From: Reyranella soli
GTDB taxonomy: Bacteria > Pseudomonadota > Alphaproteobacteria > Reyranellales > Reyranellaceae
DNA: 54,835 bases
NCBI RefSeq assembly: GCF_007992495.1
Contig: NZ_BKAJ01000100.1
Coordinates: 1 to 54,835 of the forward strand
Direction of reading: 5' to 3'
The position numbers and the translations under genes were made by a program. Position 1 is the first letter of the stretch; every line of letters begins with the position of its first letter. This document shows positions 32,377 through 41,159 of this stretch, one piece after another. The notes under the pieces were generated by a model. It was not told the DNA's origin, made no database searches, and saw only the letters and a program-made list of their open reading frames with translations.

Positions 32377-32670
32377 ATGATGAAGAATCTCTTGAGCGCA
32401 ATCGTCATGGCCGTCCTGGTTGGGACGTTCGTGCTGGCACCGGCCCCGCAATCGACGCTGACAGTGTTATCGCGCGCTCCTGCCGAGACCGTGGCGGTTG
32501 CTCCCGTCATCGACGACACCGCCGCCAAAGCCGCCATCGAGGCGTCCGGCTACCGAGAGGTAAGCGGACTCATCAAGGCCGCCGACGGCACGTGGCGTGC
32601 CACGGCCTACATCGGCACGGCCGAGGTCCAGCTCGTCGTGGATTCCAGGGGCCGAGTACAGCCCGACTGA
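32377..32670 (+). CDS. Small exported PepSY-like protein (paralogue 1 of 3)
   Basis: A 97-aa protein with an N-terminal signal or anchor sequence (MMKNLLSAIVMAVLVGTFVLAPAP) and a C-terminal PepSY-like unit: AAIEASGYREVSGLIKAADG, followed by WRATAYIGTAEVQLVVDSRGRV. The pattern is helix-GY-x-x-V-x-G-L, then a D-G-x-W hairpin, then strand plus V-D-x-x-G-x-V. The same layout occurs in the genes at 45106 and 49878. PepSY-type units often inhibit peptidases or act as periplasmic binding modules; here the role is unknown. The start is ATG 32377 with GGAG; a hairpin (CCAGAC/GTCTGG, 32345-32361) ends just before the ribosome site and might affect translation. The stop (TGA) is immediately followed by the stop of the convergent TPR gene with no spacer. 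Confidence 0.72.
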   Translation: MMKNLLSAIVMAVLVGTFVLAPAPQSTLTVLSRAPAETVAVAPVIDDTAAKAAIEASGYREVSGLIKAADGTWRATAYIGTAEVQLVVDSRGRVQPD

Positions 32671-33966
32671 CTAGCTGAGCCCGGCCACCGGCACCGACGG
32701 TCGCCGGTCGGTGTGTGCCGCAAGCAACTTGCGGGCATCGGTCTCACGACCAGCCTTGAGATAGGCTGCGAGCAGCGTGTTCTCGATCAGGTCGCGCTGG
32801 GCGCGGCTGCCGCCGATGCGCACGGTCTCGGCCAGCGCCGGCTCGAGGATGGCGATCGCTTTCGCCCAGTCGCCGTCGCCATAGGCGGAAAGACCGTTGG
32901 CCAGCCGCGGCACCACATCGCCCGCGGGCGAGCGGCCGGAGGCGGCGCGCTGCTCGAGCTCGGCCACGTAGGCCGCGATGCCCTCGCGATCGCCTGCGGC
33001 GACCGAGGCCAGCGCGCGATGGACGTCGACGAAGGCGATGCCGGGCTTGGGAAAGGATTTCTGGCCGTAGGCGTGGACTTCGTTCCATAGCGCCGGCTTA
33101 CGGCCGTAGCCCGCGAGCTCGGCGCGCCACAGGAAGGCCGGGGCGTCGGTGGCGACATTCAGCGCCGGGCCCCAGGCGCCGCCGGGATGGACCTGCGCCT
33201 GATAGACCTGCCAGGCGCGCTCGGTATTGCCCAGCATCAGGGCGAACAGCGCCACGTGCCACGAGATGTGGCAATGCATCAGGCCTTCCCGCTCATAGGT
33301 CGGCAGCCAGGCGTCCAGATAATCAAGGGCAGTGCGGTCCTCGCCCATTTCGTACAGGACGTGCGCCTTGATGTGGGCGCCATGAGCGTTCTTCGGGTTC
33401 GTGGCCATGCTGCGCTCGATCAGCTCGAGCGCCTCGTCGAGCCGGCCATGTTCCTCCAGCGCGAAGGCGTAGACGGCCTGGAACCACCAGTCGTTGGCGA
33501 GATGCGGTTTCAGCGCGTCAAGGAACTCGACCTGCTCGGGCTCGCGACCCTGTCGGCCGCTGAAGCCGATCAGGCCGAACACGCCGGTGGCCGGGGAGGC
33601 GACCATGGCGTCGCGCGGATGCTCGGCGAGATGGGCACGCGTGGCGGCGAACGCCCCAACCGGGTTGCCCTCGATGGCAAGGCAGAGCGCATCGATATGG
33701 CTTTGCTCGCGCGGTGTCACCTTCGGGGCGAGCTCACGGGCGCGGGCGGCGGACTGCCGGGCGCCGGAGATGTTGGCCATCAGGAAGCGGGCACGGGCGA
33801 GGGCTGCATGGGCCAGGGCGAAATCAGGATCGTTCGCGACGGCGCGCTCGAGATGCGCCTGGTCGCCATGTGCCGCCGACAGCAAGCAGTCGACGCCGGC
33901 GATATAGGCGTCGCGCGCCGCGGCGGACGAGGTGCTGAGCGGCAGGCCGTATCGATCGACAAGCAT
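32671..33966 (-). CDS. Tetratricopeptide repeat protein (TTC38-like)
   Basis: A 431-aa helical protein. TPR-type helix pairs are visible throughout, for example AHLERAVANDPDFALAHAALARARFLM (about residues 36-62), WWFQAVYAFALEEHGRLDEALELIERSMATNPKNAHGAH (about 160-198) and WAKAIAILEPALAETVRIGG near the C-terminus. The overall pattern, with VFGLIGFSGRQGREPEQVEFLDAL and HISWHVALFALMLGNTERAWQVY, resembles the TTC38-like family of TPR proteins found in many proteobacteria. It is cytoplasmic (no signal). It is divergent from the SDR at 34032, with a 65-base gap. A scaffold function is likely but no partner is indicated. Confidence 0.85.
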   Translation of the reverse strand: MLVDRYGLPLSTSSAAARDAYIAGVDCLLSAAHGDQAHLERAVANDPDFALAHAALARARFLMANISGARQSAARARELAPKVTPREQSHIDALCLAIEGNPVGAFAATRAHLAEHPRDAMVASPATGVFGLIGFSGRQGREPEQVEFLDALKPHLANDWWFQAVYAFALEEHGRLDEALELIERSMATNPKNAHGAHIKAHVLYEMGEDRTALDYLDAWLPTYEREGLMHCHISWHVALFALMLGNTERAWQVYQAQVHPGGAWGPALNVATDAPAFLWRAELAGYGRKPALWNEVHAYGQKSFPKPGIAFVDVHRALASVAAGDREGIAAYVAELEQRAASGRSPAGDVVPRLANGLSAYGDGDWAKAIAILEPALAETVRIGGSRAQRDLIENTLLAAYLKAGRETDARKLLAAHTDRRPSVPVAGLS

Positions 33967-34031
33967 GAAGGCAGTTTCCCCTGACTGAATGCGGGTGTTA
34001 TTGCTCTGATCTTCTTGGCGCAGGAGGTCTC

Positions 34032-34799
34032 GTGTCCAGTGAATTGAAGGGAAAGGTGGCGCTCGTCACCGGTGCCAGCCGCGGCCTGGGCGAGGGCGCG
34101 GCGCGCGCGCTTGGCGAAACCGGCGCGGCGGTCATGCTGGTGGCACGCGACGGCGCGCTGGCCGCTGGCGTGGCGCGCGACATCGTGGCCAAGGGCGGCC
34201 GTGCCGAAGCGATTGCATGCGATGTGTCGGACTACGGCGCCGTCGAGGAGGTCGTTGCCGCCACCAAGGCGCGGCTGGGCGGGCTCGACATCCTGGTCAA
34301 CAACGCCGGCGTGATCGAGCCGATCTCGGAGATCGCGACCTCCGATCCCAAGGCCTGGGCCGACAACATCACGATCAATCTTGTCGGCGCCTACAATGCC
34401 ATACGCGCGGTGCTGCCGGACATGCTGGCCAACGGCGGCGGCACCATCGTCAACGTCTCGTCGGGCGCCGCCTACCGGCCATTGGAAGGCTGGAGCGCCT
34501 ATTGCGCGGGCAAGGCGGGGCTCGCCATGCTGACCCGGTCGATCGAGCTCGAGACCAAGGGCAAGGGTATCCGTGTCTTCGGCTTCTCGCCGGGTACGAT
34601 CGACACCGAGATGCAGGTCAAGATCCGCGCCTCGGGCATGAACATGATCAGCCAGATCCCGCGCGCCAACCTCTCTCCGGTCGAGCATGCCGTGCGCGGG
34701 CTGGTCCATCTCTGCACCACGGCCAGCGACGACCTGATCGGCCAGGACGCTTCCATGCGCGACGACGCCTTCCGCGGCCGTATCGGGTTGGCCTCCTAG
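34032..34799 (+). CDS. SDR-family oxidoreductase
   Basis: A 255-aa classical short-chain dehydrogenase/reductase. It shows TGASRGLG (cofactor), CDVSDYG, LVNNAGVIEP, the catalytic Ser in VNVSSGAAY and YCAGK as the YxxxK motif. The residue after the second strand (VARDGA) has Arg, which favours NADP(H). The GTG start at 34032 follows GGAGG. The C-terminus (DLIGQDASMRDDAFRGRIG) fits the family's dimer-interface end. It is 42 bases upstream of the dienelactone-hydrolase-like gene in the same direction, so co-transcription is likely. The substrate is unknown. Confidence 0.92.
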   Translation: MSSELKGKVALVTGASRGLGEGAARALGETGAAVMLVARDGALAAGVARDIVAKGGRAEAIACDVSDYGAVEEVVAATKARLGGLDILVNNAGVIEPISEIATSDPKAWADNITINLVGAYNAIRAVLPDMLANGGGTIVNVSSGAAYRPLEGWSAYCAGKAGLAMLTRSIELETKGKGIRVFGFSPGTIDTEMQVKIRASGMNMISQIPRANLSPVEHAVRGLVHLCTTASDDLIGQDASMRDDAFRGRIGLAS

Positions 34800-34841
34800 A
34801 GGTTGCAGGGTAGCTTATCCGGGGAAAGAGGAGGGGGGCCT

Positions 34842-35756
34842 ATGGAAACGACGCGTGAGCTGAAACGACCGCAACTCTCGCCGGTGACGCAGGACTGGAT
34901 CGACCAGCGTGTCTTCGACCTTTACGACGAGTACTGCCACGGCCGAATCGACCGCCGTGCCTTCCTGTCGCGCGCCGCAGCGGTGACCGTCGGCGGGCTG
35001 GCGATGGCGCAGGCGCTACTGCCGCAATATGCGCGGGCGCAGACCATCTCTTTCACCGACGATCGCATCAAGGCGCGTTACGTCAACTATCCGTCGCCGG
35101 GGGGCAGCTCGGGCCAGATGCGCGGCTACCTGGTGCAGCCGGCGGGCAACGGGCCTTTCCCGACCGTCCTGGTAATCCACGAAAATCGCGGTCTCAATCC
35201 CTACATCGAGGACGTGGCGCGCCGCGTCGCCGTCGCTGGCTTCCTGGCGCTGGCGCCGGACGGCCTGTTCCCGGTCGGCGGCTATCCCGGCAACGACGAT
35301 GACGGCCGCACGCTGCAGGCCAAGCTCGACCAGGGCAAGCTGCGCACCGACATGGTGAACAGCGCGCGTTACCTGAAGGCGCACGAGCTTTCCAACGGCA
35401 AAGTCGGCGCCACCGGCTTCTGCTGGGGCGGCGGCACCACGAACTTCCTGGCGGCGACCTTGGGCGCCGACCTGCAAGCGGCGGTGCCGTACTACGGCGC
35501 GGCGGCGGATACCGCGTCGGTGGCCTCGATCAAGGCGCCGGTCATGATCCAGTACGCCGAGAACGACGAGCGCATCAACGCCATGTGGCCGGCCTACGAG
35601 ACGGCTTTGAAGGCGGCGAACGTACCCTACGAGATGTACATCTATCCGGGCACGCAGCACGGCTTCCACAACAACTCGACGCCGCGCTACCAGGAGGCGG
35701 CGGCCAAGCTCTCGTGGGAGCGCACGGTCGCCTTCTTCAAGAAGAACGTCGTGTGA
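34842..35756 (+). CDS. Dienelactone-hydrolase-family protein with internal Tat-type signal
   Basis: A 304-aa alpha/beta-hydrolase of the dienelactone hydrolase family. The triad is Cys194 (GFCWGGG), Asp242 (YAENDERI) and His273 (GTQHGFHN), with Glu114 in VIHENRGLNPY, the residue that activates the Cys in this family. The N-terminus is unusual: 36 charged residues precede DRRAFLSRAAAVTVGGLAMAQALL, a Tat-like RR plus hydrophobic region ending PQYARAQT. This layout is seen in many alphaproteobacterial members and suggests export or membrane anchoring after an N-terminal extension. The start is ATG 34842 with AGGAGG. Likely reaction: opening of a lactone or another activated ester. The exact substrate is unknown. 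Confidence 0.9.
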   Translation: METTRELKRPQLSPVTQDWIDQRVFDLYDEYCHGRIDRRAFLSRAAAVTVGGLAMAQALLPQYARAQTISFTDDRIKARYVNYPSPGGSSGQMRGYLVQPAGNGPFPTVLVIHENRGLNPYIEDVARRVAVAGFLALAPDGLFPVGGYPGNDDDGRTLQAKLDQGKLRTDMVNSARYLKAHELSNGKVGATGFCWGGGTTNFLAATLGADLQAAVPYYGAAADTASVASIKAPVMIQYAENDERINAMWPAYETALKAANVPYEMYIYPGTQHGFHNNSTPRYQEAAAKLSWERTVAFFKKNVV

Positions 35757-35775
35757 CGATGAATGGGCTGCTGAC

Positions 35776-37161
35776 GTGAGTGTCGACGGCGGCCACCGCC
35801 GGATCACCAATCGTCTGTTCTACTGGATGGCCGGCGGCTGCGGCTTCGCCACCGGCGTCGTCGGCGCTGCCTTTCATCTTGCCGTCGATCGGCTGTTGCA
35901 GTGGCCTCACTGGCTGGCGGATCGCCTGGGTACGGGTCCGCTCACCATCGCCGCGGGCGCCGGTGTTGCGGCCCTTGCCATCACGCTCGCCTACCTGCTG
36001 ACGCGCTACATCGCGCCGGAGACCGCGGGCAGCGGCGTACCGGAGGTCGAGGGCGCGATGGAAGGCGTTCGCGAGGTGCGCTGGCGGCGCGTGCTGCCCG
36101 TCAAGTTCGTGGGTGGCGTGCTCAGCCTCTCCGCCGGGCTCGTCGGCGGCCGCGAGGGCCCGACCATCCATATCGGCGCATCGATCGGCGCGGCACTGGC
36201 CGAATGGCTGCGGCTCGACAAGCTGGATTTCCATGCGCTGCTTGCGGCCGGCGCGGCGGCGGGGCTTGCCTCCGCCTTCAACGCGCCGCTCGCCGCCGTG
36301 CTGTTCGTGATCGAGGAGACGCGCCGGCAGTTCCGCTACACCTTCCGCTCCTATGTCGCCGTGATCGTCGCCTCGGCCGCCAGCGCCTTCGGCATGGAGC
36401 TGGTCGGCGGCACCGCGCCGCAATTCAGGATCGATACCGACGCGCTGCCGCTGGTGATGCTGCCGCTCTTCATGGTGCTGGGCGCCGCGCTGGGTGTGCT
36501 GGGGCTCGCCTTCAACAAGACGCTGCTGATGGCGCTCGATTGGCGCGCCAAGGCGTTTGCGCGGGTGCCAATCCTCTATGCCGTCATCGTCGGCGCGGCG
36601 ATCGGCGCGCTCGCCTTCGTCATGCCCATGTCGGTGAGCGGCGGCGAGAGGTTGATCGCCGAAATGCCGGTGGCCGACCTGCCGCTCAAGATGCTGGCGT
36701 TGATCGCCGTCGTGCGCTTCGTCGGCACCATGGCGAGCTATCCGGTCGGCGTGCCGGCCGGCATCTTCTCGCCCATGCTGACGCTCGCCACCACGGTCGG
36801 CCTGATCTTTGGCCTGCTGGTCGAGATGGCGCTGGAGCGCTCGTCGTTTCCCGTGCCGCCGCTGACCGGCGCGGCGTTCGCCGTGGCGGCTATGGGCGGG
36901 TTGTTCTCGTCGACCATCCGCGCGCCGCTGGTTGGCGTCGTGCTGGCGGTCGAGCTGACCGGCGCCTTCGAATTGATCCTGCCGCTGATGGTGACCTGCG
37001 TCACCGCGCACGTCGTCGCCCAGGTCCTTGGCGGCCGGCCGATCTACGAGGTGCTGTTCGAGCGCTCGGAGCGGCTGGCCGGCCGGATGCCGTCAGTGCG
37101 GTCGGCGGTAACGTCCTCGCCCGTCGGCATCGATGACCCACCTCGCTCCGAGACGCGCTGA
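35776..37161 (+). CDS. ClC-type chloride/proton antiporter
   Basis: A 461-aa polytopic membrane protein of the ClC family. Selectivity-filter motifs are in order: GSGVPEVEG (85-93), GGREGPTIHIG with the gating Glu127, and VPAGIFSPML in the C-terminal half. Glu181 in FVIEETRRQFRYTF matches the internal proton Glu of the E. coli antiporter, so an exchanger rather than a channel is expected. There is no C-terminal CBS pair; the tail is short and polar. The start is set at GTG 35776 (MSVDGG), but no clear ribosome binding site precedes it; a start at ATG 35827 would lose part of helix A and is less likely. The next gene (TauE/SafE permease) follows after 18 bases. Confidence 0.95.
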   Translation: MSVDGGHRRITNRLFYWMAGGCGFATGVVGAAFHLAVDRLLQWPHWLADRLGTGPLTIAAGAGVAALAITLAYLLTRYIAPETAGSGVPEVEGAMEGVREVRWRRVLPVKFVGGVLSLSAGLVGGREGPTIHIGASIGAALAEWLRLDKLDFHALLAAGAAAGLASAFNAPLAAVLFVIEETRRQFRYTFRSYVAVIVASAASAFGMELVGGTAPQFRIDTDALPLVMLPLFMVLGAALGVLGLAFNKTLLMALDWRAKAFARVPILYAVIVGAAIGALAFVMPMSVSGGERLIAEMPVADLPLKMLALIAVVRFVGTMASYPVGVPAGIFSPMLTLATTVGLIFGLLVEMALERSSFPVPPLTGAAFAVAAMGGLFSSTIRAPLVGVVLAVELTGAFELILPLMVTCVTAHVVAQVLGGRPIYEVLFERSERLAGRMPSVRSAVTSSPVGIDDPPRSETR

Positions 37162-37179
37162 GGTAGGGAAGGGCAGGAG

Positions 37180-37959
37180 ATGCTGCTGGGCTACGATCCG
37201 ATCAATCTGGTGTTGGCCCTGGCGGCGGGCTTCGCCTGCGGTTTCCTCAATACGGCGGCATCGTCGGGCTCGGTGGTGACGCTGCCCATCATGATCTTCC
37301 TCGGCCTCGATCCCGCGACCGCCAATGCCACCAACCGCCTGCCGGTGCTGATCGGCGCCGCCTCGGGCGCGCTCGACTTTGCCGCGCGCAAGGCGATGCC
37401 GTGGAAGATCGCCTTCCACATCGCCGCGCCAACCACGCTCGGCAGCCTGATCGGCGCGGGCCTCGCCGAGATCGTGCCGCGGCGTGACATGGGCATGGTG
37501 GTGACGGCCGGTGTCCTGTTCGCCGCCCTGCTGCTCTTCAAGAACATCAAGAACGCCATCGAGCAGGCCCAGGCCGCGGAGGTCCGGCTGCGGCCGCGCG
37601 ATCTGGCGCTGTTCTTCCTGGCCGGCATTTGGCTCGGCTTCATCGTGCTGGGCGGTGCCACCTGCATGTTGCTGATCCTGACCCTGATGGTGGGCCTGGA
37701 CCTGCCGCGCGCCAACGCCGTGCGCGCGGCCGCCCTGGTGCCGGTCACGCTGGTCGCCATGGTGGTGTTCGCCGCACACGGCGACATCAACTGGGTCCTG
37801 GGCGGCATCCTCAGCCTGGGCAGCATCGCCGGCGGCATGATGGGCGCGCGGCTGTCGCTGTCAGCCAATGCCAAGCGCTACGTCTTCGTGCTGCTGGTGG
37901 TCGCGATCTCGGCCGAGCTGCTGCAGCTCGCCTGGCATTATGTCTTCAACAGGCTCTGA
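37180..37959 (+). CDS. TauE/SafE-family (TSUP) anion permease
   Basis: A 259-aa inner-membrane protein with about eight hydrophobic segments in two repeated halves. Characteristic TSUP blocks are NLVLALAAGFACGFLNTAASSGSVVTLPIMIFLGLDPATANATNRLPVLIG at residues about 9-58 and AGIWLGFIVLGGATCMLLILTLMVGLDLPRANAVRAAALVP at about 148-188, the duplicated half with shared GG/AN motifs. Known members export sulfite, sulfoacetate or organosulfonates. The start is ATG 37180 with AGGAG. It lies between the ClC antiporter (18 bases upstream) and the MHS-family permease (10 bases downstream), all in one direction, a three-transporter run that probably forms one transcript. The substrate is unknown. Confidence 0.9.
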   Translation: MLLGYDPINLVLALAAGFACGFLNTAASSGSVVTLPIMIFLGLDPATANATNRLPVLIGAASGALDFAARKAMPWKIAFHIAAPTTLGSLIGAGLAEIVPRRDMGMVVTAGVLFAALLLFKNIKNAIEQAQAAEVRLRPRDLALFFLAGIWLGFIVLGGATCMLLILTLMVGLDLPRANAVRAAALVPVTLVAMVVFAAHGDINWVLGGILSLGSIAGGMMGARLSLSANAKRYVFVLLVVAISAELLQLAWHYVFNRL

Positions 37960-37969
37960 GGGAGAGGGA

Positions 37970-39226
37970 ATGACTGCGGCCAGCACCAGGAGGATCATCG
38001 CGGCCGGCGCCATCGGCAACGTGCTGGAATGGTACGACTTCGCGGTCTACGGCTACTTCGCCGCCGCCATCGGCCGCACCTTCTTCCCGAGCGAGGACAA
38101 AGTCGCGCAGGTGCTGGCCGCCTTCGGCATCTTTGCCGTCGGCTTCCTAATGCGCCCCGTCGGCGGCGCGGTGATCGGCTATATCGGCGACCGCCTGGGC
38201 CGCCGCACCGCGCTCACCTTCTCGGTGGCGGCGATGGCCATCCCGACCTTCCTGGTGGGCGTGCTGCCGGGCTACCAGACTCTGGGGCTTGCCGCGCCGA
38301 TCCTGCTGACGCTGCTGCGCATGATCCAGGGCCTGTCGGTCGGCGGCGAATACACGACCTCGATCGTCTTCATGGTCGAGCATGCCAAGCCGGGCGGCCG
38401 CGGCCTGATCGGCGCCATGGGCTGCTGCGGCGCCGTCGGCGGCATCCTGGCGGGCTCGGCGACCGGCGCCGTGCTCGCGTCGGTGATGTCCGAGGCCGTC
38501 CTCGAAAGCTGGGGCTGGCGCATTCCCTTCATGCTCGGCCTGGTCGTTGGGCTGGCGGGCTTCTTCCTGCGCCGCGGGATCCATGAGGAAACGAAGGTGA
38601 AGACGGCGGTAGCCGCGTCGTTCCTCGCCACGGTGCGTAATCACCGGTCGCTGCTGCTCAGGCTCGCGGCGCTCTCTGTCTTCAACTCGGTCGGCTTCTA
38701 CCTGATGTTCGTCTACATCGTGAGCTGGCTGCAGCTGGTCGACGGCATCGCGCCGGCGCGGGCGCTCGGCATCAACACGGTCAGCATGGCGCTGCTGCTG
38801 CCGCTGATGCTGGCGACGGCGTGGCTGTCCGACCGCATCGGCCGCCGGCCCGTGCTGATGGCCGCCACCGCCTTCGCCTTCGTCGCGGCATGGCCGCTGT
38901 TCTGGATGATGCACAACCCCGATCCAGCGTTGGTACTGCTGGGCCAGCTCGGTTTCGTGCTGTCGGTCGGCGCCTTCGTCGGTTGCCAGCCTGCCCTGAT
39001 GGTGGAGACCGTGCCGACCGAGGTGCGCTGCACGGTGATTGCGCTCGGCTACAACGTCACCCTCGGCGTCATCGGCGGGTTGAGCCCGCTGGTCGCGACC
39101 TGGCTGGTCGACCGCACTGGCAACGACTACAGCCCGGCCTTCATGATCATGGCGGCCGCGGCGACCTCTTTCCTGGCGCTGCTGTCGTTCCGGGAATCGT
39201 ACAGGGTCTCGCTCACCCCAGCTTGA
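37970..39226 (+). CDS. MHS-family MFS permease (ProP/KgtP-like proton symporter)
   Basis: A 418-aa 12-helix permease of the metabolite:H+ symporter branch. The branch signature GNVLEWYDFAVYGYFA is at residues 16-31. Motif A appears as GYIGDRLGRRTAL between helices 2 and 3, and the equivalent second-half loop is WLSDRIGRRPVLM. RMIQGLSVGGEYTTSIVFMVEHA is the helix-4/5 block, with the Glu of the family. Typical substrates are dicarboxylates, betaine/proline or sugars' acids. The start is the ATG at 37970 after GGGAGAGGG; the earlier open frame overlaps the upstream gene and is a shadow. Its 3' end overlaps the convergent Bug gene by 14 bases (39213-39226). A possible role is uptake for the dehydrogenase/MetE-like cluster to the right. 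Confidence 0.94.
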   Translation: MTAASTRRIIAAGAIGNVLEWYDFAVYGYFAAAIGRTFFPSEDKVAQVLAAFGIFAVGFLMRPVGGAVIGYIGDRLGRRTALTFSVAAMAIPTFLVGVLPGYQTLGLAAPILLTLLRMIQGLSVGGEYTTSIVFMVEHAKPGGRGLIGAMGCCGAVGGILAGSATGAVLASVMSEAVLESWGWRIPFMLGLVVGLAGFFLRRGIHEETKVKTAVAASFLATVRNHRSLLLRLAALSVFNSVGFYLMFVYIVSWLQLVDGIAPARALGINTVSMALLLPLMLATAWLSDRIGRRPVLMAATAFAFVAAWPLFWMMHNPDPALVLLGQLGFVLSVGAFVGCQPALMVETVPTEVRCTVIALGYNVTLGVIGGLSPLVATWLVDRTGNDYSPAFMIMAAAATSFLALLSFRESYRVSLTPA

Positions 39227-40190
39227 TGTTGCCCTCGGTTATGAGCTTGCCGAGCAGGGTGCGCTGGCCCTCCAGCCAGGCCTTGAACTCGGCGGGCGTA
39301 TTGGGCGTGAGCACCGCGCCGGCCGCATCCAGCCGCTCCCTGACCTTGGCGTCCTTGATCGCCTCGGCGCAGACCGCCTGCATGCGAGCGATCAACTCCG
39401 TCGATGTGCCGGTCGCGGCAAAGAGACCGTTCCAGTCGATCATGTCGTAGCCCGGGTAGCCCGACTCGGCGACGGTCGGCACGTCGGGGAAGATGGCGAC
39501 GCGCTGCAGGCTGGTGACGGCGAGGATGCGCACGCGGCCGCCGGCCAGCGGCGGTCGGATCGAGTTGGTGGTGATGATGACCGAATCGATTGCCCCCGCG
39601 CCGATGTCGCGCGCGGCGTCGGCGCCGCCGCGATAGGGGGCGTGGATCAGCTTGATGTCGGCGCGGCGCTGCAGCTCTTCGCCCGCCATGTGACCCATGC
39701 CGGCGGCGGGCGGCGTGCCGTAGCTGATCGTGCCCGGTTTCGCCTTGGCGGCCGCGACATACTCCTGGAGCGATTTCGCGGGAAACTCCTGCTTCACCGC
39801 CAGGACCTGAGGGAAGTCCGACAGCTTGGTCACCGGCAACCAGGTCTTCTCGTAGTCGAACGACAGGTCCTTGATCAGGAACGGATTGGTGAGCTGGTTG
39901 GCGGCGTCGATCAGGAAGGTCTGGCCGTCACGCGGCGTCTGCAGAACTGCGTTGGCCGCGACCAGCGAGTTGCCGCCGGTGCGGTTGTCGACGATGACCT
40001 GCTGGCCGATGATCTCCGAGACTCGGGCGCCGACATTGCGCGCTACCGTGTCGGCGGCGCCGCCCGCGGCAAAGGCCACGATCCAGCGCACCGGACCTTT
40101 GGGCCAGTCGCCTTGCGCGTAGCCGTGGCGCGAGAGAAAGGGCGCAGCAAAACCTGCCGCGAGAACGCCGCGGCGCAACAACCTGGTCAT
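39213..40190 (-). CDS. Bug/TctC-family solute-binding protein
   Basis: A 325-aa periplasmic binding protein. The signal region is MTRLLRRGVLAAGFAAPFLSRHGYAQ. Family blocks are PVRWIVAFAAGGAADTVARNVG, VIVDNRTGGNSLVAANAV, TISYGTPPAAGMGHMAGEELQRRADIKLIHAPYRGGADAARDI and the C-terminal LDAAGAVLTPNTPAEFKAWLE. It is the last gene of a leftward run (GMC, NHL propeller, MetE-like, 2-hydroxyacid dehydrogenase, Bug), only 6 bases after the dehydrogenase, so it probably supplies the substrate of that pathway. It has no TctAB partners. It overlaps the convergent MHS-family permease by 14 bases. Confidence 0.93.
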   Translation of the reverse strand: MTRLLRRGVLAAGFAAPFLSRHGYAQGDWPKGPVRWIVAFAAGGAADTVARNVGARVSEIIGQQVIVDNRTGGNSLVAANAVLQTPRDGQTFLIDAANQLTNPFLIKDLSFDYEKTWLPVTKLSDFPQVLAVKQEFPAKSLQEYVAAAKAKPGTISYGTPPAAGMGHMAGEELQRRADIKLIHAPYRGGADAARDIGAGAIDSVIITTNSIRPPLAGGRVRILAVTSLQRVAIFPDVPTVAESGYPGYDMIDWNGLFAATGTSTELIARMQAVCAEAIKDAKVRERLDAAGAVLTPNTPAEFKAWLEGQRTLLGKLITEGNIKLG

Positions 40191-40196
40191 GGGCGA

Positions 40197-41159
40197 CTAC
40201 TCCAGCAGCTCGGGAACCACCCAGAGCGCCGGTTCTCCGCGCGCAACCCTCTGGACGTTATCGAAGCCGTTGCGCAGGCGGGTAATGTTGCTCTCGTAGG
40301 TCGGGCCGGCGAGATGTGCCGTCAGCACGACGTTGTCGAGCTTGAGCAGGGGATTGTCGGGCGGCGTCGGCTCCTCGTCGAACACGTCGAGGCCGGCGCC
40401 GAACAGCTTGTGGGCCGACAGCGCGGCGGTCATCGCCTTCTCGTCGATCACCGGGCCGCGCGAGGTGTTCACGATGATGGCCGAGGGCTTCATCACCGCG
40501 AGCTCTTGGGCGCCGATCATGCCCTGGGTCGAGGCATTGAGCGGCACATGCAGGGAGATGATGTCGGAGTGGCGCAGGATCTCGGGCAGCAGGCGGAAGC
40601 GCACGCCCAGCGCATCTTCTTCCTCCTCTTTGAGCCGCTTGATGTCGTAGTAGTGCACGACGATGCCGAAGGCCTGGGCAAGGCGCGCCACCTTCTTGCC
40701 GATGGTGCCCAACCCGATGATGCCTAAAACCTTCTCGCGCACCTGGTGGACGGTGGGCGGCTGGTTGCCGTGCCAGCGGCCGGCCGTGACGTTACTGTGC
40801 TGCGTGATCAGCCGGCGCGACACGGCCAGCATCAGCAGCATCGCATGCTCGGAGACGGCGACCGAGTTGGCGCCGCCGTTGTTGCACAGGGGCACGCCAC
40901 TCTTGCGCGCCGCTGCAAGGTCGGCGCGGTCATAGCCCGCGCTCAGCATCTGGATCAGTTTCAGCTTTGGCGCGTCCTTGAAGAGCTGCGGCGTGACGTA
41001 CTGCTGGATGAAGCCCACGAAGTAGTCCGTGCCGGGCAGCGCCGCCTTCATCTCCGGCGAATTGTGCAGGGCCTTGACGATCTCGAAGCCCTTCGGCGCG
41101 AGGTCGTCGACCATGGAGATAGTGTCCTTGGGTCCGACCACGAGTACGCGTTCAACCAT
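40197..41159 (-). CDS. D-2-hydroxyacid dehydrogenase (NAD-dependent)
   Basis: A 320-aa dehydrogenase that reduces 2-oxo acids or oxidises D-2-hydroxy acids. The Rossmann motif is GIIGLGTIGKKVARL (146-160). The catalytic triad is complete: Arg234 in NTSRGPVI, Glu263 in DEEP and His282 in LTAHLAG. The acid after the second Rossmann strand (YYDIKR, Asp172) favours NAD over NADP. It is slightly unusual in ending shortly after the GEPALWVVPELLE tail. Its ATG follows the stop of the MetE-like gene directly (TAA then ATG), which implies tight coupling. It is probably part of the same catabolic unit as the Bug protein downstream. Confidence 0.93.
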   Translation of the reverse strand: MVERVLVVGPKDTISMVDDLAPKGFEIVKALHNSPEMKAALPGTDYFVGFIQQYVTPQLFKDAPKLKLIQMLSAGYDRADLAAARKSGVPLCNNGGANSVAVSEHAMLLMLAVSRRLITQHSNVTAGRWHGNQPPTVHQVREKVLGIIGLGTIGKKVARLAQAFGIVVHYYDIKRLKEEEEDALGVRFRLLPEILRHSDIISLHVPLNASTQGMIGAQELAVMKPSAIIVNTSRGPVIDEKAMTAALSAHKLFGAGLDVFDEEPTPPDNPLLKLDNVVLTAHLAGPTYESNITRLRNGFDNVQRVARGEPALWVVPELLE

